Shown here piece after piece: positions 42,609 through 51,022 of a DNA stretch of 64,000 nucleotides. The position numbers and the translations under genes are program-made. The first letter of the stretch is position 1; each line of letters begins with the position of its first letter. The notes under the pieces are model-generated. The model searched no databases. It saw only the letters and a list, made by a program, of their open reading frames with translations, and was not told the origin of the DNA. The stretch is from Butyrivibrio sp. AE2015 (GTDB taxonomy: Bacteria > Bacillota > Clostridia > Lachnospirales > Lachnospiraceae): positions 124,001 to 188,000 of the forward strand of contig NZ_ATVR01000001.1 of assembly GCF_000420825.1 (NCBI RefSeq), read 5' to 3'.

Positions 42609-44879
42609 ATGTCTAATTCGATAAAAAATATAATCAAGGATATGACACTAGAGGAAAAGGCAAGTCTGTGTTCAGGAGCTGATTTTTGGCATACCAAGGC
42701 AGTGGAACGCTTGGGAGTACCTGCAATCATGGTGTCTGATGGACCTCATGGTCTGCGCAAACAGGCAGAAGAAGCTGATCATCTTGGAATCAATGACAGT
42801 ATCTCAGCCGTTTGTTTTCCTGCTGCTTGTGCAACAGCTGCAAGCTTCGACGTGGATCTTATCAGAGAGATGGGAGAAACAATCGGCAATGAGTGCCAGG
42901 CTGAAAATGTAGGTGTCGTCCTTGGTCCTGCTGTTAATATCAAAAGAAGTCCTTTGTGCGGGCGTAATTTTGAATACTTTTCTGAAGATCCATTTTTAGC
43001 TGGTGAGATGGCTGCGTCATATATAAATGGCGTACAGTCAAAAGATGTAGGAACCAGTATCAAACATTTCGCAGTTAACAATCAGGAATATCGTAGAATG
43101 AGCACCTCAGCAGAGGTTTCCGAAAGGGCGCTGCATGAGATTTATTTTCCTGCCTTTGAAACAGCAGTGAAGAAGTCTCAGCCCTGGACGGTTATGTGCA
43201 GCTATAACAAGATAAATGGCACATATGCTTCGGATAATAAATATCTTTTGACAGATGTCCTCAGAGATATGTGGGGCTTTGAAGGCTTTGTCATGACTGA
43301 CTGGGGCGCTGTAGATGATAGAGTACAGGGAATAAAGGCTGGTCTTGAGCTTGAGATGCCGGGGCCAGGAACGCTCAATGATAAAAAAATTGTAGAAGCG
43401 GTAAAGAGCGGTGCGCTCGAAGAGGACAAGCTTGATGCAGCTGTGGAAAAGATAATGGAGATAGTCTACAGATTTGTGGATAACCATGGCAAATACGCTG
43501 ACGCTGTATTTGACAGAGATAAAGATCATGATAAGGCTGTCAGGATTGCAGGTGAATGTGCAGTTCTTTTGCAGAATAACGGAGTACTTCCTATTGCTGC
43601 AGACAAAAAGGTAGCCTACATTGGCGGATTTGCCAAAACACCAAGATACCAGGGCGGCGGTTCCAGCCATATAAATTCTTCAAAAGTAGTAAGTGCTCTT
43701 GATGAAGCGGCAAAAAGAAGCAGAAATGTTGAATTTGCTCCTGCATTTCCAATTGATGCGGATAGCATAACAGACAAAGATCTGGCAGATGCAATTGAGC
43801 TGGCAAAATCTGTAGATGTTGCGGTAATATTTGCAGGCCTTCCGGACTATATAGAGTCTGAAGGATATGACAGAGCGGATATGAAGCTTCCTGCAGTCCA
43901 GATAAAGCTTATCGAAGAGGTAGCAAAAGTTCAGAAGAATACTGTAGTTGTTCTTCATAACGGAAGCCCTATCGAGGCAGATTGGGCAGAAAATGTGGGA
44001 GCAATCCTTGAAATGTACCTTGGTGGACAGGGAGTTGGTGTGGCTACAGACAAGCTTTTGTTTGGTGAGATAAGTCCAAGCGGACACCTTGCAGAGAGTT
44101 TTCCTTACCATCTTGAGGATAACCCAAGTTATCTGAATTTCCCCGGAGATGGAAGAACAATTGATTACGCTGAGGGTGTATACATCGGATACAGATATTA
44201 CGACACCAAGAAAATGCCTGTCAGATGGGCATTTGGGCATGGTCTGTCCTATACAACATTTAAGATTGATAATCTGAAGCTTTCCAGCAGCACAATGACT
44301 GACAATTCTGAAATAGAAGTTTCTGTAGATGTAACAAATACAGGAAACATGGCAGGAAAAGAAGTTGTTCAGCTGTATGTAAGCGACCACACAGGTACTT
44401 TCGGTAGACCGGTAAAAGAGCTAAAGGGCTTTAAGAAAGTTTCTTTAAATCCGGGAGAAACAAAGACGGTTAGTATAACAATCGATAGTCGCAGCCTGGC
44501 TTACTGGAACAGTGATATGAAGGGATGGTATGCGCCTTCAGGAGATTATGAAATCCTGGTTGGAGATTCCAGCGACCATATTGTGTGCAGCGCTTCTGTG
44601 CAGAATGAAACAAAAGTACTGCCACCATTTAAGATTGATGGAGCAACTACTATTGAGGAACTGGCTACTGATCCGAGAACTGCAAAGGCATATAAGAAGA
44701 TGATGAACGAACTTGCCCAAAAGTCCGGAATGTTCGCTGCAGCTACAGACAAAGAAAATCCTGATATGATGCTTGTTGAAATGATAAAAGGAATGCCGCT
44801 TAAGAGTCTTGCAAGCTTTGGCGTTGACATAGATCTGGAGACATTAGTGGCGACACTGCAAAGGGCTGCAGATCAATAA
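42609..44879 (+). CDS. GH3 beta-glucosidase-like enzyme, cytoplasmic
   Basis: A 756-residue family 3 glycoside hydrolase. The N-terminal barrel holds the nucleophile D231 in VMTDWGAVDDR and the substrate-binding KHFAVNNQEYRRM. The alpha/beta sandwich (about 310-560) and a fibronectin-III-like domain (about 575-680) follow. No signal peptide is present, so it likely cleaves imported oligosaccharides. The layout resembles BglX/BglB-type enzymes of rumen and gut Lachnospiraceae. Beta-glucosidase versus xylosidase specificity cannot be decided from sequence. Confidence 0.88.
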   Translation: MSNSIKNIIKDMTLEEKASLCSGADFWHTKAVERLGVPAIMVSDGPHGLRKQAEEADHLGINDSISAVCFPAACATAASFDVDLIREMGETIGNECQAENVGVVLGPAVNIKRSPLCGRNFEYFSEDPFLAGEMAASYINGVQSKDVGTSIKHFAVNNQEYRRMSTSAEVSERALHEIYFPAFETAVKKSQPWTVMCSYNKINGTYASDNKYLLTDVLRDMWGFEGFVMTDWGAVDDRVQGIKAGLELEMPGPGTLNDKKIVEAVKSGALEEDKLDAAVEKIMEIVYRFVDNHGKYADAVFDRDKDHDKAVRIAGECAVLLQNNGVLPIAADKKVAYIGGFAKTPRYQGGGSSHINSSKVVSALDEAAKRSRNVEFAPAFPIDADSITDKDLADAIELAKSVDVAVIFAGLPDYIESEGYDRADMKLPAVQIKLIEEVAKVQKNTVVVLHNGSPIEADWAENVGAILEMYLGGQGVGVATDKLLFGEISPSGHLAESFPYHLEDNPSYLNFPGDGRTIDYAEGVYIGYRYYDTKKMPVRWAFGHGLSYTTFKIDNLKLSSSTMTDNSEIEVSVDVTNTGNMAGKEVVQLYVSDHTGTFGRPVKELKGFKKVSLNPGETKTVSITIDSRSLAYWNSDMKGWYAPSGDYEILVGDSSDHIVCSASVQNETKVLPPFKIDGATTIEELATDPRTAKAYKKMMNELAQKSGMFAAATDKENPDMMLVEMIKGMPLKSLASFGVDIDLETLVATLQRAADQ

Positions 44880-44915
44880 GAAGGAAATAATTTTCATATA
44901 ATTTGTTAAAAAATA

Positions 44916-44944
44916 TTGACATCTATCGCATAATGCTTTAATAT
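44916..44944 (+). promoter_or_regulatory. Promoter of tRNA-Gly copy 2
   Basis: TTGACA at 44916-44921, a 17-base spacer and TAATAT at 44939-44944. A GTCGC-GAAA-GCGAC hairpin follows before the tRNA. Confidence 0.8.
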
Positions 44945-44979
44945 TATTTTTGCTGTCGCGAAAGCGACTTTACATATAT

Positions 44980-45052
44980 GCGATAGTGGCGTAGTTGGTA
45001 ACGCGCGACCTTGCCAAGGTCGAGACCGCGGGTTCGAGCCCCGTCTATCGCT
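44980..45052 (+). tRNA. tRNA-Gly (anticodon GCC), copy 2
   Basis: A full cloverleaf with acceptor GCGATAG/CTATCGC, anticodon GCC and T loop TTCGAGC. Sequence is identical to the minus-strand copy at 41170-41242, but its promoter, leader and terminator differ. CCA is not encoded. Confidence 0.96.
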
Positions 45053-45060
45053 CTTGTAAG

Positions 45061-45093
45061 AAAAAAACCTCAGACAATGTCTGAGGTTTTTTA
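45061..45093 (+). terminator. Intrinsic terminator of tRNA-Gly copy 2
   Basis: AAAAAACCTCAGAC pairs with GTCTGAGGTTTTTT around AAT, 8 bases after the tRNA. The A run on the left may also serve the minus-strand gene ending at 45100. Confidence 0.88.
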
Positions 45094-45099
45094 TGCTCT

Positions 45100-45561
45100 T
45101 TATTTTAAAGGGACGCAGTGCTTGTCGTTTATGTCGCAGACCTTCTGAACTCTTCTTCTGTATTTTTCCTCCATGAGAGGATCAGTTGACAGCCATGTCT
45201 TAACGATTTCCATGGACATAAGGCCGCCGATGATCTTAGCTCCGAGGCACAGGATGTTAGAATCTGTGTGCTCTCTTGCGAGCTTGGCGCAAAGAGGATC
45301 CTGACAAACTGCTGCGTAGCATCCGCTTATTTTATTGGCGATAAGAGCGCTGCCATAGCCTACTCCGTCGCAAAAAATACCTCGGTCGCATTCGCCTTTG
45401 GCAACTGCCAGGGCAGCAGGATAAACAAAGTCGGACAGATCACATGAGTTGTTATCGTAAGTGCCAAAGTCCTTAACTTCGTGTCCCTGAGAGATAAGGT
45501 ATGCCTTTATCTCTTCTTTCATCTGGGTTCCAGCATGATCATTAGCCATTGCAATTTTCAT
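45100..45561 (-). CDS. RpiB/LacA/LacB-family sugar-phosphate isomerase with Asp at the Cys position
   Basis: A 153-residue cytoplasmic isomerase. The N-terminal ANDHAGTQMKEEIKAYL binds the sugar phosphate, and FGTYDNNSCDLSDF is family typical. The usual catalytic Cys of RpiB (in CGTG) is D65 here, in CDGVGYGS, closer to LacA-type subunits, which have Asp there. It could act on a non-ribose sugar phosphate or need a partner subunit. It is followed upstream on the same strand by a DUF1275 gene 20 bases away, probably as one operon. Confidence 0.82.
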   Translation of the reverse strand: MKIAMANDHAGTQMKEEIKAYLISQGHEVKDFGTYDNNSCDLSDFVYPAALAVAKGECDRGIFCDGVGYGSALIANKISGCYAAVCQDPLCAKLAREHTDSNILCLGAKIIGGLMSMEIVKTWLSTDPLMEEKYRRRVQKVCDINDKHCVPLK

Positions 45562-45581
45562 AGTACTTACCTCATATAATT

Positions 45582-46289
45582 TTAAAATGCATTATCTCCG
45601 GCCTTTCTGTCCAGATCCATTATAAGGAAGCAGACAAAAAGCAGTACCGCAGATGTCCATATTGTTACCTCACCAAATAATTGCGAAAAATTACCGCCGA
45701 TGCCTGCTCCACAAGCAAAGGTAAAGACCACAGCCATATAATCAAAAGCTTTGAACAGATCTTGTTTATCTCTGCTTCTTAAAAAGGCTGCAAAAGCAGT
45801 GGTGCCACTTTTCATATTACCGATACACATGGTGCTGGCGTAAGGGTTTTTATGAACTTTTTGGAATGAATATAATTGTAATGCGCAGGCAAAAGAGATC
45901 ATACAGCTTGCCAATGTATTAGTATTTTGTGGAAGAAAACCTACCACGATCATTATTGCGATTTCTGCAAGGACGATACCCTGTCTCCAGTGAAGCGCTT
46001 TTGCATTCTTATATTTGCTTTTCACAATATCTGCAATAAATATTCCGCTCACAAAAGAGAGAAGTGGGAAAAGATATTTAAGACCTCTGGCTAAGTGTCC
46101 TTCCATAAGATAAGTGCTCATTAGTACGATGTTTCCTGTCTGTGCATTGGCAAAGACTTTATCACGAACTATATATGTATAAGCGTCTTGAAAACCTCCG
46201 CTGAAGGCTAATATAAGGTTTAAAAATAAAGAATTTGAGATTTGTTCCTGGTTGGTGATCCTGTTTTTGATCTTATTTCTGTTAATCAT
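45582..46289 (-). CDS. DUF1275 (YoaK-like) membrane protein
   Basis: A 235-residue integral membrane protein with about six helices. The family features FSGGFQDAYTYI, FANAQTGNIVLMS and MCIGNMKSGTTAFAAF are visible. DUF1275 proteins are widespread and uncharacterised, with a transporter-like fold. It is the first gene of a likely two-gene operon with the isomerase. GAGGAGC precedes the ATG on the minus strand. Confidence 0.82.
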   Translation of the reverse strand: MINRNKIKNRITNQEQISNSLFLNLILAFSGGFQDAYTYIVRDKVFANAQTGNIVLMSTYLMEGHLARGLKYLFPLLSFVSGIFIADIVKSKYKNAKALHWRQGIVLAEIAIMIVVGFLPQNTNTLASCMISFACALQLYSFQKVHKNPYASTMCIGNMKSGTTAFAAFLRSRDKQDLFKAFDYMAVVFTFACGAGIGGNFSQLFGEVTIWTSAVLLFVCFLIMDLDRKAGDNAF

Positions 46290-46360
46290 AGTGCTCCTCT
46301 ATAATTCACTATTATAGCACTCATGTGAAAACTTTTGTTCCGGTCACCATTATTAATAGA

Positions 46361-46389
46361 TTGTACACAAGACAAAATGATGATAGAAT
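46361..46389 (+). promoter_or_regulatory. Promoter of the fRMsr gene
   Basis: TTGTAC at 46361-46366, a 17-base spacer and TAGAAT at 46384-46389. Confidence 0.65.
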
Positions 46390-46454
46390 CGTGCTAATGA
46401 GCAGTGGGAGTCTTTCCCATAAAGATTTTGATAATAACATTAAGGAGCACAGTT

Positions 46455-46925
46455 ATGACAGATTATAATTTACTTGCACAGCAGATCAAAGTGCTGGCAG
46501 AGGATGAACCCAATTTTTTACCTGTTTTTTCCAATGCATCAGCATTATTATATGAAAACATGGAGGACCTCAACTGGGCGGGATTTTACCTTATGGATAA
46601 AGGATCTCTTTTGCTGGGACCATTCCAGGGAAAGGTGGCCTGCATCAGAATCGAGCTTGGAAAAGGCGTTTGCGGAACAGCAGCAGGAAATGATGAGACA
46701 CAGCTTGTAAAAAATGTTCATGAGTTTGCTGGACATATTGCCTGTGACAGCGCGTCCAATTCTGAAATCGTCGTACCGATCCACAAAGATGGAAAGGTGG
46801 TAGCTGTACTTGATATCGACAGCCCCAGCCTTGGCAGATTTACAGAGGAAGACAAAACTGGTCTTGAGGACTTTGTAAAGGTGCTCGAAGAAGTAGTGGA
46901 TTTTAGTGGAGTATCCTTTGAATAA
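46455..46925 (+). CDS. msrC: Free methionine-R-sulfoxide reductase (GAF domain)
   Basis: A 157-residue single GAF-domain enzyme that reduces free Met-R-sulfoxide. The three conserved cysteines are readable: C63 (KVACIRI), C73 (GKGVCGTAA) and C97 (HIACDSAS). The end VVAVLDIDSPSLGRFTEED is typical of the family. The ATG at 46455 follows AAGGAGC; an in-frame ATG 51 bases earlier would add an unrelated extension. It fits oxidative-stress defence along with the flavodiiron protein. Confidence 0.9.
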   Translation: MTDYNLLAQQIKVLAEDEPNFLPVFSNASALLYENMEDLNWAGFYLMDKGSLLLGPFQGKVACIRIELGKGVCGTAAGNDETQLVKNVHEFAGHIACDSASNSEIVVPIHKDGKVVAVLDIDSPSLGRFTEEDKTGLEDFVKVLEEVVDFSGVSFE

Positions 46926-46995
46926 CAGTTTATAAACGCTTAATTGTTTGTTTATAATCATAAAATGCAGGAACAATAAGGGGTAAAATAACGAT

Positions 46996-48081
46996 ATGAA
47001 GGATAGGATTTCTTTTTCCAGTGATTACACAAAGGGCGCTCACCCACTGATCTTGCAGCGTTTGCAGGAGACAAATTTTGAACAGATTGTTGGGTATGGA
47101 ACAGATGATTATTGCAAGCAGGCAGCGGATAAAATCAAGAAGAGCTGCAATGTAAAAGATGCAGATGTGTTCTTTTTAGTCGGAGGTACTCAGACAAACC
47201 AAACGGTCATCGATATGCTTCTTGAGCCATACGAGGGCGTTGTTGCTGCGCAGACGGGTCATGTTGCCGCCCATGAAGCCGGAGCTATTGAATTTTCAGG
47301 GCATAAAGTCCTGACTCTTCCAAGTTTTAATGAAGAGCCTCAGTTTACAGATAAGAAAAAGCCATGTTATTCAGACCAGGTCGGCAAGATAAAAGGCGTT
47401 GATCTAAAGAAACTCATTGAGGACTTTTACGCCGACGACAATCATGAGCACATGGTTTTCCCAGGGGCAGTTTACATTTCCCATCCCACGGAATATGGCA
47501 CATTGTACTCCAAGGCTGAACTCGAGGAGATATCAGGAATCTGCAGAGAGTACAAAATCCCACTGTTCCTCGACGGAGCAAGACTTGGCTATGGTCTTAT
47601 GAGCAAAAGAACTGACGTCACAATAGAGGACATAGCCAGACTTGTAGATGTTTTCTATGTGGGCGGAACCAAGGTTGGAGCATTGTTTGGAGAAGCAGTT
47701 GTATTTCCAAAGGGTGTCCCTGTTAAGCATCCTGTTCCTGTGATAAAGCAGCACGGCGCGCTTCTTGCAAAGGGCTGGCTTCTTGGCCTTCAGTTCGACA
47801 CTCTTTTTACAGATGATCTCTACATGAAGATCAGCAAGAATGCAATAGAAATGGCTGAGATCCTCAGAAAAAAGCTTGTTGAGAGAGGTTATCAGATATA
47901 TATCGACTCCCCAACAAACCAGCAGTTTGTTGTTATGGAAGATAATAAGTTAAAAGAGCTTTCAGAGCATGTAGGTTACGGATTCTGGGAGAAACTTGAT
48001 GATACCCATACCGTTGCGAGATTTGCTACAGACTGGGCAACAACGGAAGAAGATATTGATACACTTTTTAAGTATTTATGA
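46996..48081 (+). CDS. Low-specificity L-threonine aldolase-like PLP enzyme
   Basis: A 361-residue fold-type I PLP enzyme that cleaves threonine or allo-threonine to glycine and acetaldehyde, or a close beta-eliminating relative. PLP lysine is K226 in YVGGTKVGALFG; LDGARLGYGL holds the pyridine-binding Asp; HVAAHEAGAIEF is family typical. Length is normal. TATAAT at about 46952 and GGGGT upstream of the ATG are its likely signals. A bidirectional terminator follows. Confidence 0.88.
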   Translation: MKDRISFSSDYTKGAHPLILQRLQETNFEQIVGYGTDDYCKQAADKIKKSCNVKDADVFFLVGGTQTNQTVIDMLLEPYEGVVAAQTGHVAAHEAGAIEFSGHKVLTLPSFNEEPQFTDKKKPCYSDQVGKIKGVDLKKLIEDFYADDNHEHMVFPGAVYISHPTEYGTLYSKAELEEISGICREYKIPLFLDGARLGYGLMSKRTDVTIEDIARLVDVFYVGGTKVGALFGEAVVFPKGVPVKHPVPVIKQHGALLAKGWLLGLQFDTLFTDDLYMKISKNAIEMAEILRKKLVERGYQIYIDSPTNQQFVVMEDNKLKELSEHVGYGFWEKLDDTHTVARFATDWATTEEDIDTLFKYL

Positions 48082-48093
48082 TGAGTCAATAAA

Positions 48094-48131
48094 TAAAAAA
48101 GCTTACCTTGTCACATAGGTAAGCTTTTTTC
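48094..48131. terminator. Bidirectional terminator between threonine aldolase and GH28
   Basis: AAAAAAGCTTACCT and AGGTAAGCTTTTTT form a stem around TGTCACAT with A and T runs on both sides between convergent genes. Confidence 0.9.
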
Positions 48132-48137
48132 TATTTA

Positions 48138-49703
48138 TTATTTAATGCGTGGAACGCTTTTTATATTTTCAAAAGAAACATTCTCACAGTATTCCATATG
48201 AATGCTGTCTGCACCTTCTGCAGGATTTTCCATAGTTATATTTTTGAAAGAGATATTTTTTATCTCGTAACCGGGCTCATCAAATCCACACAGGAGAATT
48301 GATGGGCAGTCGTGCCACTCATTTTTGCCGGCATTGTTGTCGAGATAGCGCCCTAGGATATGGAGTCTTTCAAAGTGACAAAAGCCTAGTACCGGAGGTA
48401 CTTTTGAGCCTTCGCCATCATCGTTGTAGCCAACAGAATGCATTTGAATGTGAGAAGCAGTTATATCTCTTACAAGGACATTTTTAACATATCCGCCTCG
48501 CTTTTTTGTGGCTTTAATCTCAATTCCAGACCAGGTGGGCCCCATATCGCAGTCCCAAAGCCTTACATCTTCAACGCCTCCGGACATTTCACTTCCTATG
48601 CAAAGGCCATGGCCAAAGTGACAGATACTGTCAAAAACTCGAATGTGTTTGGTAGGTCTGTTTATTACGTTTCCTTCAGGATTTTTGCCTGATTTGATAG
48701 CTACTGAATCATCCTCTGTGTAGAACTCGCAGGCATATAGCGTTGAGTTTGTTGATGAATCGGGGTCCCAGCCATCTCCATTCCAGACGCCTTCAGATTT
48801 CAAAATGCAGTGGTCAGTTACGACTCTGTCGGAATAGATGAAGTGGAGATTCCAGGAAGGTCCGTATCCAAGGGTGAGGCCATGGATCCAAATGTTCTGA
48901 CAGTTGCTCATGTTGATGAGTCTTCCGCGAAATCTGCTGGCAATGGTCTCCGGCTTTTCATATTCTTTTATCTTATCTCCGAGAGATGCGATGTAGTCTT
49001 TTAAGCGCTCCCCCTCAATTCTGGCGATGGCTTTCGCAAGAGTAGCTCCGCCGCCCATGATGCTTCCTTTTCCATGAATCAGTACATTTTCGCAATTGTA
49101 TCCGGCGTCATGATCGAGCTCACCCATATTAAGAAGGCTCCTGTAGCACTCCATTTCATAACCTTCAAAGCGGCTCTTTATCTTGGGAAGATAGTCGAAA
49201 GGCTCTTCAGATCCCTGCAAAAGAGCTCCCTCATCAAGGTATATTTCTGTGTCTGAATGAACATTTAGAGCGCCTGTCAAAAATGTTCCGGCGGGAATAT
49301 AGAGAGATGTCTTTTCATCACAGGCATCGAGAGCGGCCTGGATAGCATCGGTGTTTAATGTTTTTCCGTCGCCTACCGCATAGTACGGAGCTTTTGTGAT
49401 GTCGATCCTCTCACGTGTTTTTTTGGTGTGGATCTTAAGATCCCCCAGAAGAACCGGATCTTTTTTGCCTGATCCATCCTTATCAGGAGAATATACGATA
49501 TAAACCGATATTCCATAGGAAGTATCAGGAGTAAGACCTGTGAGAGAAGCGTGGGTCTTATTAGTCTTTATGGTGTCAAGAGTCTCGGCATTTACCACCA
49601 GGTACTCACAAGCAGGATCTGCATCTAGCGGAAGATCCCAAAAGATTTCTGCGAAGGTATCGGCAACTCTGTAATCTAAAAGAAAATCAAAACAAATACT
49701 CAT
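48138..49703 (-). CDS. GH28 polygalacturonase-like enzyme with N-terminal Fn3-like domain, cytoplasmic
   Basis: A 521-residue family 28 glycoside hydrolase. An N-terminal fibronectin-III-like domain (about 8-93) precedes the right-handed beta-helix. Catalytic motifs are NGDGWDPDSSTN, EDDSVAIKSGK, FGHGLCIGSEMSGG and GIEIKATKKRGGYV, all matching GH28. No signal peptide is present, so it probably removes galacturonate from imported oligomers, in line with the CE8 esterase and KDG kinase in this window. The layout favours exo-acting enzymes. Confidence 0.88.
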   Translation of the reverse strand: MSICFDFLLDYRVADTFAEIFWDLPLDADPACEYLVVNAETLDTIKTNKTHASLTGLTPDTSYGISVYIVYSPDKDGSGKKDPVLLGDLKIHTKKTRERIDITKAPYYAVGDGKTLNTDAIQAALDACDEKTSLYIPAGTFLTGALNVHSDTEIYLDEGALLQGSEEPFDYLPKIKSRFEGYEMECYRSLLNMGELDHDAGYNCENVLIHGKGSIMGGGATLAKAIARIEGERLKDYIASLGDKIKEYEKPETIASRFRGRLINMSNCQNIWIHGLTLGYGPSWNLHFIYSDRVVTDHCILKSEGVWNGDGWDPDSSTNSTLYACEFYTEDDSVAIKSGKNPEGNVINRPTKHIRVFDSICHFGHGLCIGSEMSGGVEDVRLWDCDMGPTWSGIEIKATKKRGGYVKNVLVRDITASHIQMHSVGYNDDGEGSKVPPVLGFCHFERLHILGRYLDNNAGKNEWHDCPSILLCGFDEPGYEIKNISFKNITMENPAEGADSIHMEYCENVSFENIKSVPRIK

Positions 49704-49867
49704 AGGAAATCCTCTTTTCTAATGTATAAATCCATCATACGTGCAGAGAAAAAATGAATCTATCTGAAAATGACCTTAAATCACGCAGTTTCAACCATAC
49801 GAAAAAACATTAAAATAATATGCAAAATCCTAAACAAAAGGGTTATAATACAGTTGTAGCTTGAAAT

Positions 49868-49891
49868 TTGCCGATGGGGCGGCAATTTTTT
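49868..49891 (+). promoter_or_regulatory. Terminator-like hairpin in the aquaporin leader
   Basis: TTGCCG pairs with CGGCAA around ATGGGG and is followed by TTTTTT. A TATAAT at 49844-49849 places the transcript start just upstream, so the hairpin would lie in the 5' leader, 20 bases before the ATG. Confidence 0.5.
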
Positions 49892-49910
49892 ACATCAGGA
49901 GGGAAAAGGT

Positions 49911-50597
49911 ATGAAGAAATATTTAGCAGAGTGTATTGGGACAGCGGTATTAGTAGTGCTTGGTTGTGGAACAGCGATGCTTGTCGGGTGCGACGCAGCA
50001 AATGGCAGTGGATATCTTCTGACTGCGCTTGCTTTTGGTCTGACTATCGTTGGCATGGCTTATTGTGTTGGTAATATATCAGGGTGCCATATCAATCCGG
50101 CAGTTTCACTCGGTGTATTTATGAGAGGCGGGTTATCACTTAATGATTTCATCGGTTATGTGATCTCTCAAGTATTGGGATCAATAATCGGATCAGGGAT
50201 CCTGGCAATTATCTTTGGAGTTGGCGGCGTGACTGATAAGACAGGAGGATTTGGCGCAAACGGGCTGGCCGGTGTAAATGGCAATCCTTTGGCAGGTCTT
50301 TGCGTTGAGATAGTTCTTACATTTGTATTTGTATTTACTATTCTCGGTGTTACATCAGATAAAGCAGGTCACGGCTCTTTTGGCGGACTTATCATAGGCT
50401 TTACTCTTGTTCTTGTTCATATTCTTGGAATCGGACTTACCGGAACATCTGTAAATCCGGCAAGAAGTTTTGGCCCTGCATTATTTGCAGCATTTACAGG
50501 AAATTCAGCACCTCTTGCAAGCCTTTGGGTATTCATTGTTGGACCACTTGCAGGGGCAGCAATTGCAGCTCTTTTGTATAATTATCTTGAAGAGTAA
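49911..50597 (+). CDS. Aquaporin (AqpZ-like MIP channel)
   Basis: A 228-residue MIP-family channel with six membrane helices. Both NPA motifs are present, N62-P63-A64 (CHINPAVS) and N182-P183-A184-R185 (SVNPARSFGPALF). The region around the second NPA and the Phe-Gly-Pro-Ala ending match water-selective AqpZ rather than glycerol facilitators, which have Asp after the second NPAR. No glycerol genes are adjacent. AGGAGGG precedes the ATG. Water versus small-solute selectivity is inferred. Confidence 0.88.
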   Translation: MKKYLAECIGTAVLVVLGCGTAMLVGCDAANGSGYLLTALAFGLTIVGMAYCVGNISGCHINPAVSLGVFMRGGLSLNDFIGYVISQVLGSIIGSGILAIIFGVGGVTDKTGGFGANGLAGVNGNPLAGLCVEIVLTFVFVFTILGVTSDKAGHGSFGGLIIGFTLVLVHILGIGLTGTSVNPARSFGPALFAAFTGNSAPLASLWVFIVGPLAGAAIAALLYNYLEE

Positions 50598-50605
50598 TTT
50601 TTATC

Positions 50606-50634
50606 TTGCATGGTAAAAAAATAAGTAGTATTAT
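50606..50634 (+). promoter_or_regulatory. Promoter of the ileS T-box leader
   Basis: TTGCAT at 50606-50611, a 17-base spacer and TATTAT at 50629-50634. Confidence 0.75.
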
Positions 50635-50639
50635 ATGAA

Positions 50640-50912
50640 CGTTATTAAGAATAAAAAAGCTGTGACGAAGACAGTAGGCAGTGTATGAAAGCTTTCAGAG
50701 AGCCGGCGGTTGGTGTGAGCCGGTGCGAGTAGGCGCTATCGAAAATCACTTCTGAGCTGCAGGATTGAACCTATAGTAGATCCTGACGAGTATCCCATCG
50801 TTAACGGGAAGCGTATTCAACCATTTTAAATGGCGCGTATGTGTAAACAGGTGGTATAACGAGAGTGTAATTACAGCCTCGTCCTTTTTACAAGGACGGG
50901 GCTTTTTTTTGA
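50640..50912 (+). ncRNA. T-box riboswitch leader of ileS, specifier AUC (isoleucine)
   Basis: Senses uncharged tRNA-Ile. Stem I elements run from about 50660; GAAA followed by the specifier ATC lies at 50745-50747, with ACTTCTGAGC after it. The T-box sequence is somewhat divergent, CAGGTGGTATAACGAG at 50848-50863. The terminator (GCCTCGTCCTT paired with AAGGACGGGGC, then TTTTTTTT) ends at 50910. The isoleucine specifier agrees with the gene. Confidence 0.9.
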
Positions 50913-50918
50913 GCAGAG

Positions 50919-50947
50919 CACCTGGCGAGGTATTATCGAGCCTGGTG
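50919..50947 (+). repeat. Leader hairpin A of a tandem covarying pair
   Basis: CACC-T-GGC, a 13-base loop, GCC-T-GGTG: a hairpin with a central T-T mismatch, downstream of the T-box terminator. Its loop begins GAG and ends TCGA. The same shape repeats 44 bases later with different paired bases. Confidence 0.7.
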
Positions 50948-50962
50948 TGAGCCATGGGTGAA

Positions 50963-50991
50963 CACTTAGCGAGACTATGTCGAGCTTAGTG
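50963..50991 (+). repeat. Leader hairpin B of a tandem covarying pair
   Basis: CACT-T-AGC, a 13-base loop, GCT-T-AGTG. Compared with hairpin A, one outer and one inner pair change on both strands (C-G to T-A, and G-C to A-T), so pairing is kept. The T-T mismatch and the loop ends are retained. Confidence 0.7.
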
Positions 50992-51022
50992 AGAATCCCA
51001 GTAATGATGAAAGGAGCAAATT

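Noticed and set aside
49868..50074. 68-codon frame starting in the aquaporin leader hairpin
   Set aside because: Overlaps the aquaporin gene in another frame and begins in a stem-loop; no homology features.
50911..51022. Insertion-sequence remnant from the repeated units before ileS
   Set aside because: The units are 29-base hairpins with compensatory changes and no transposase or target duplication.
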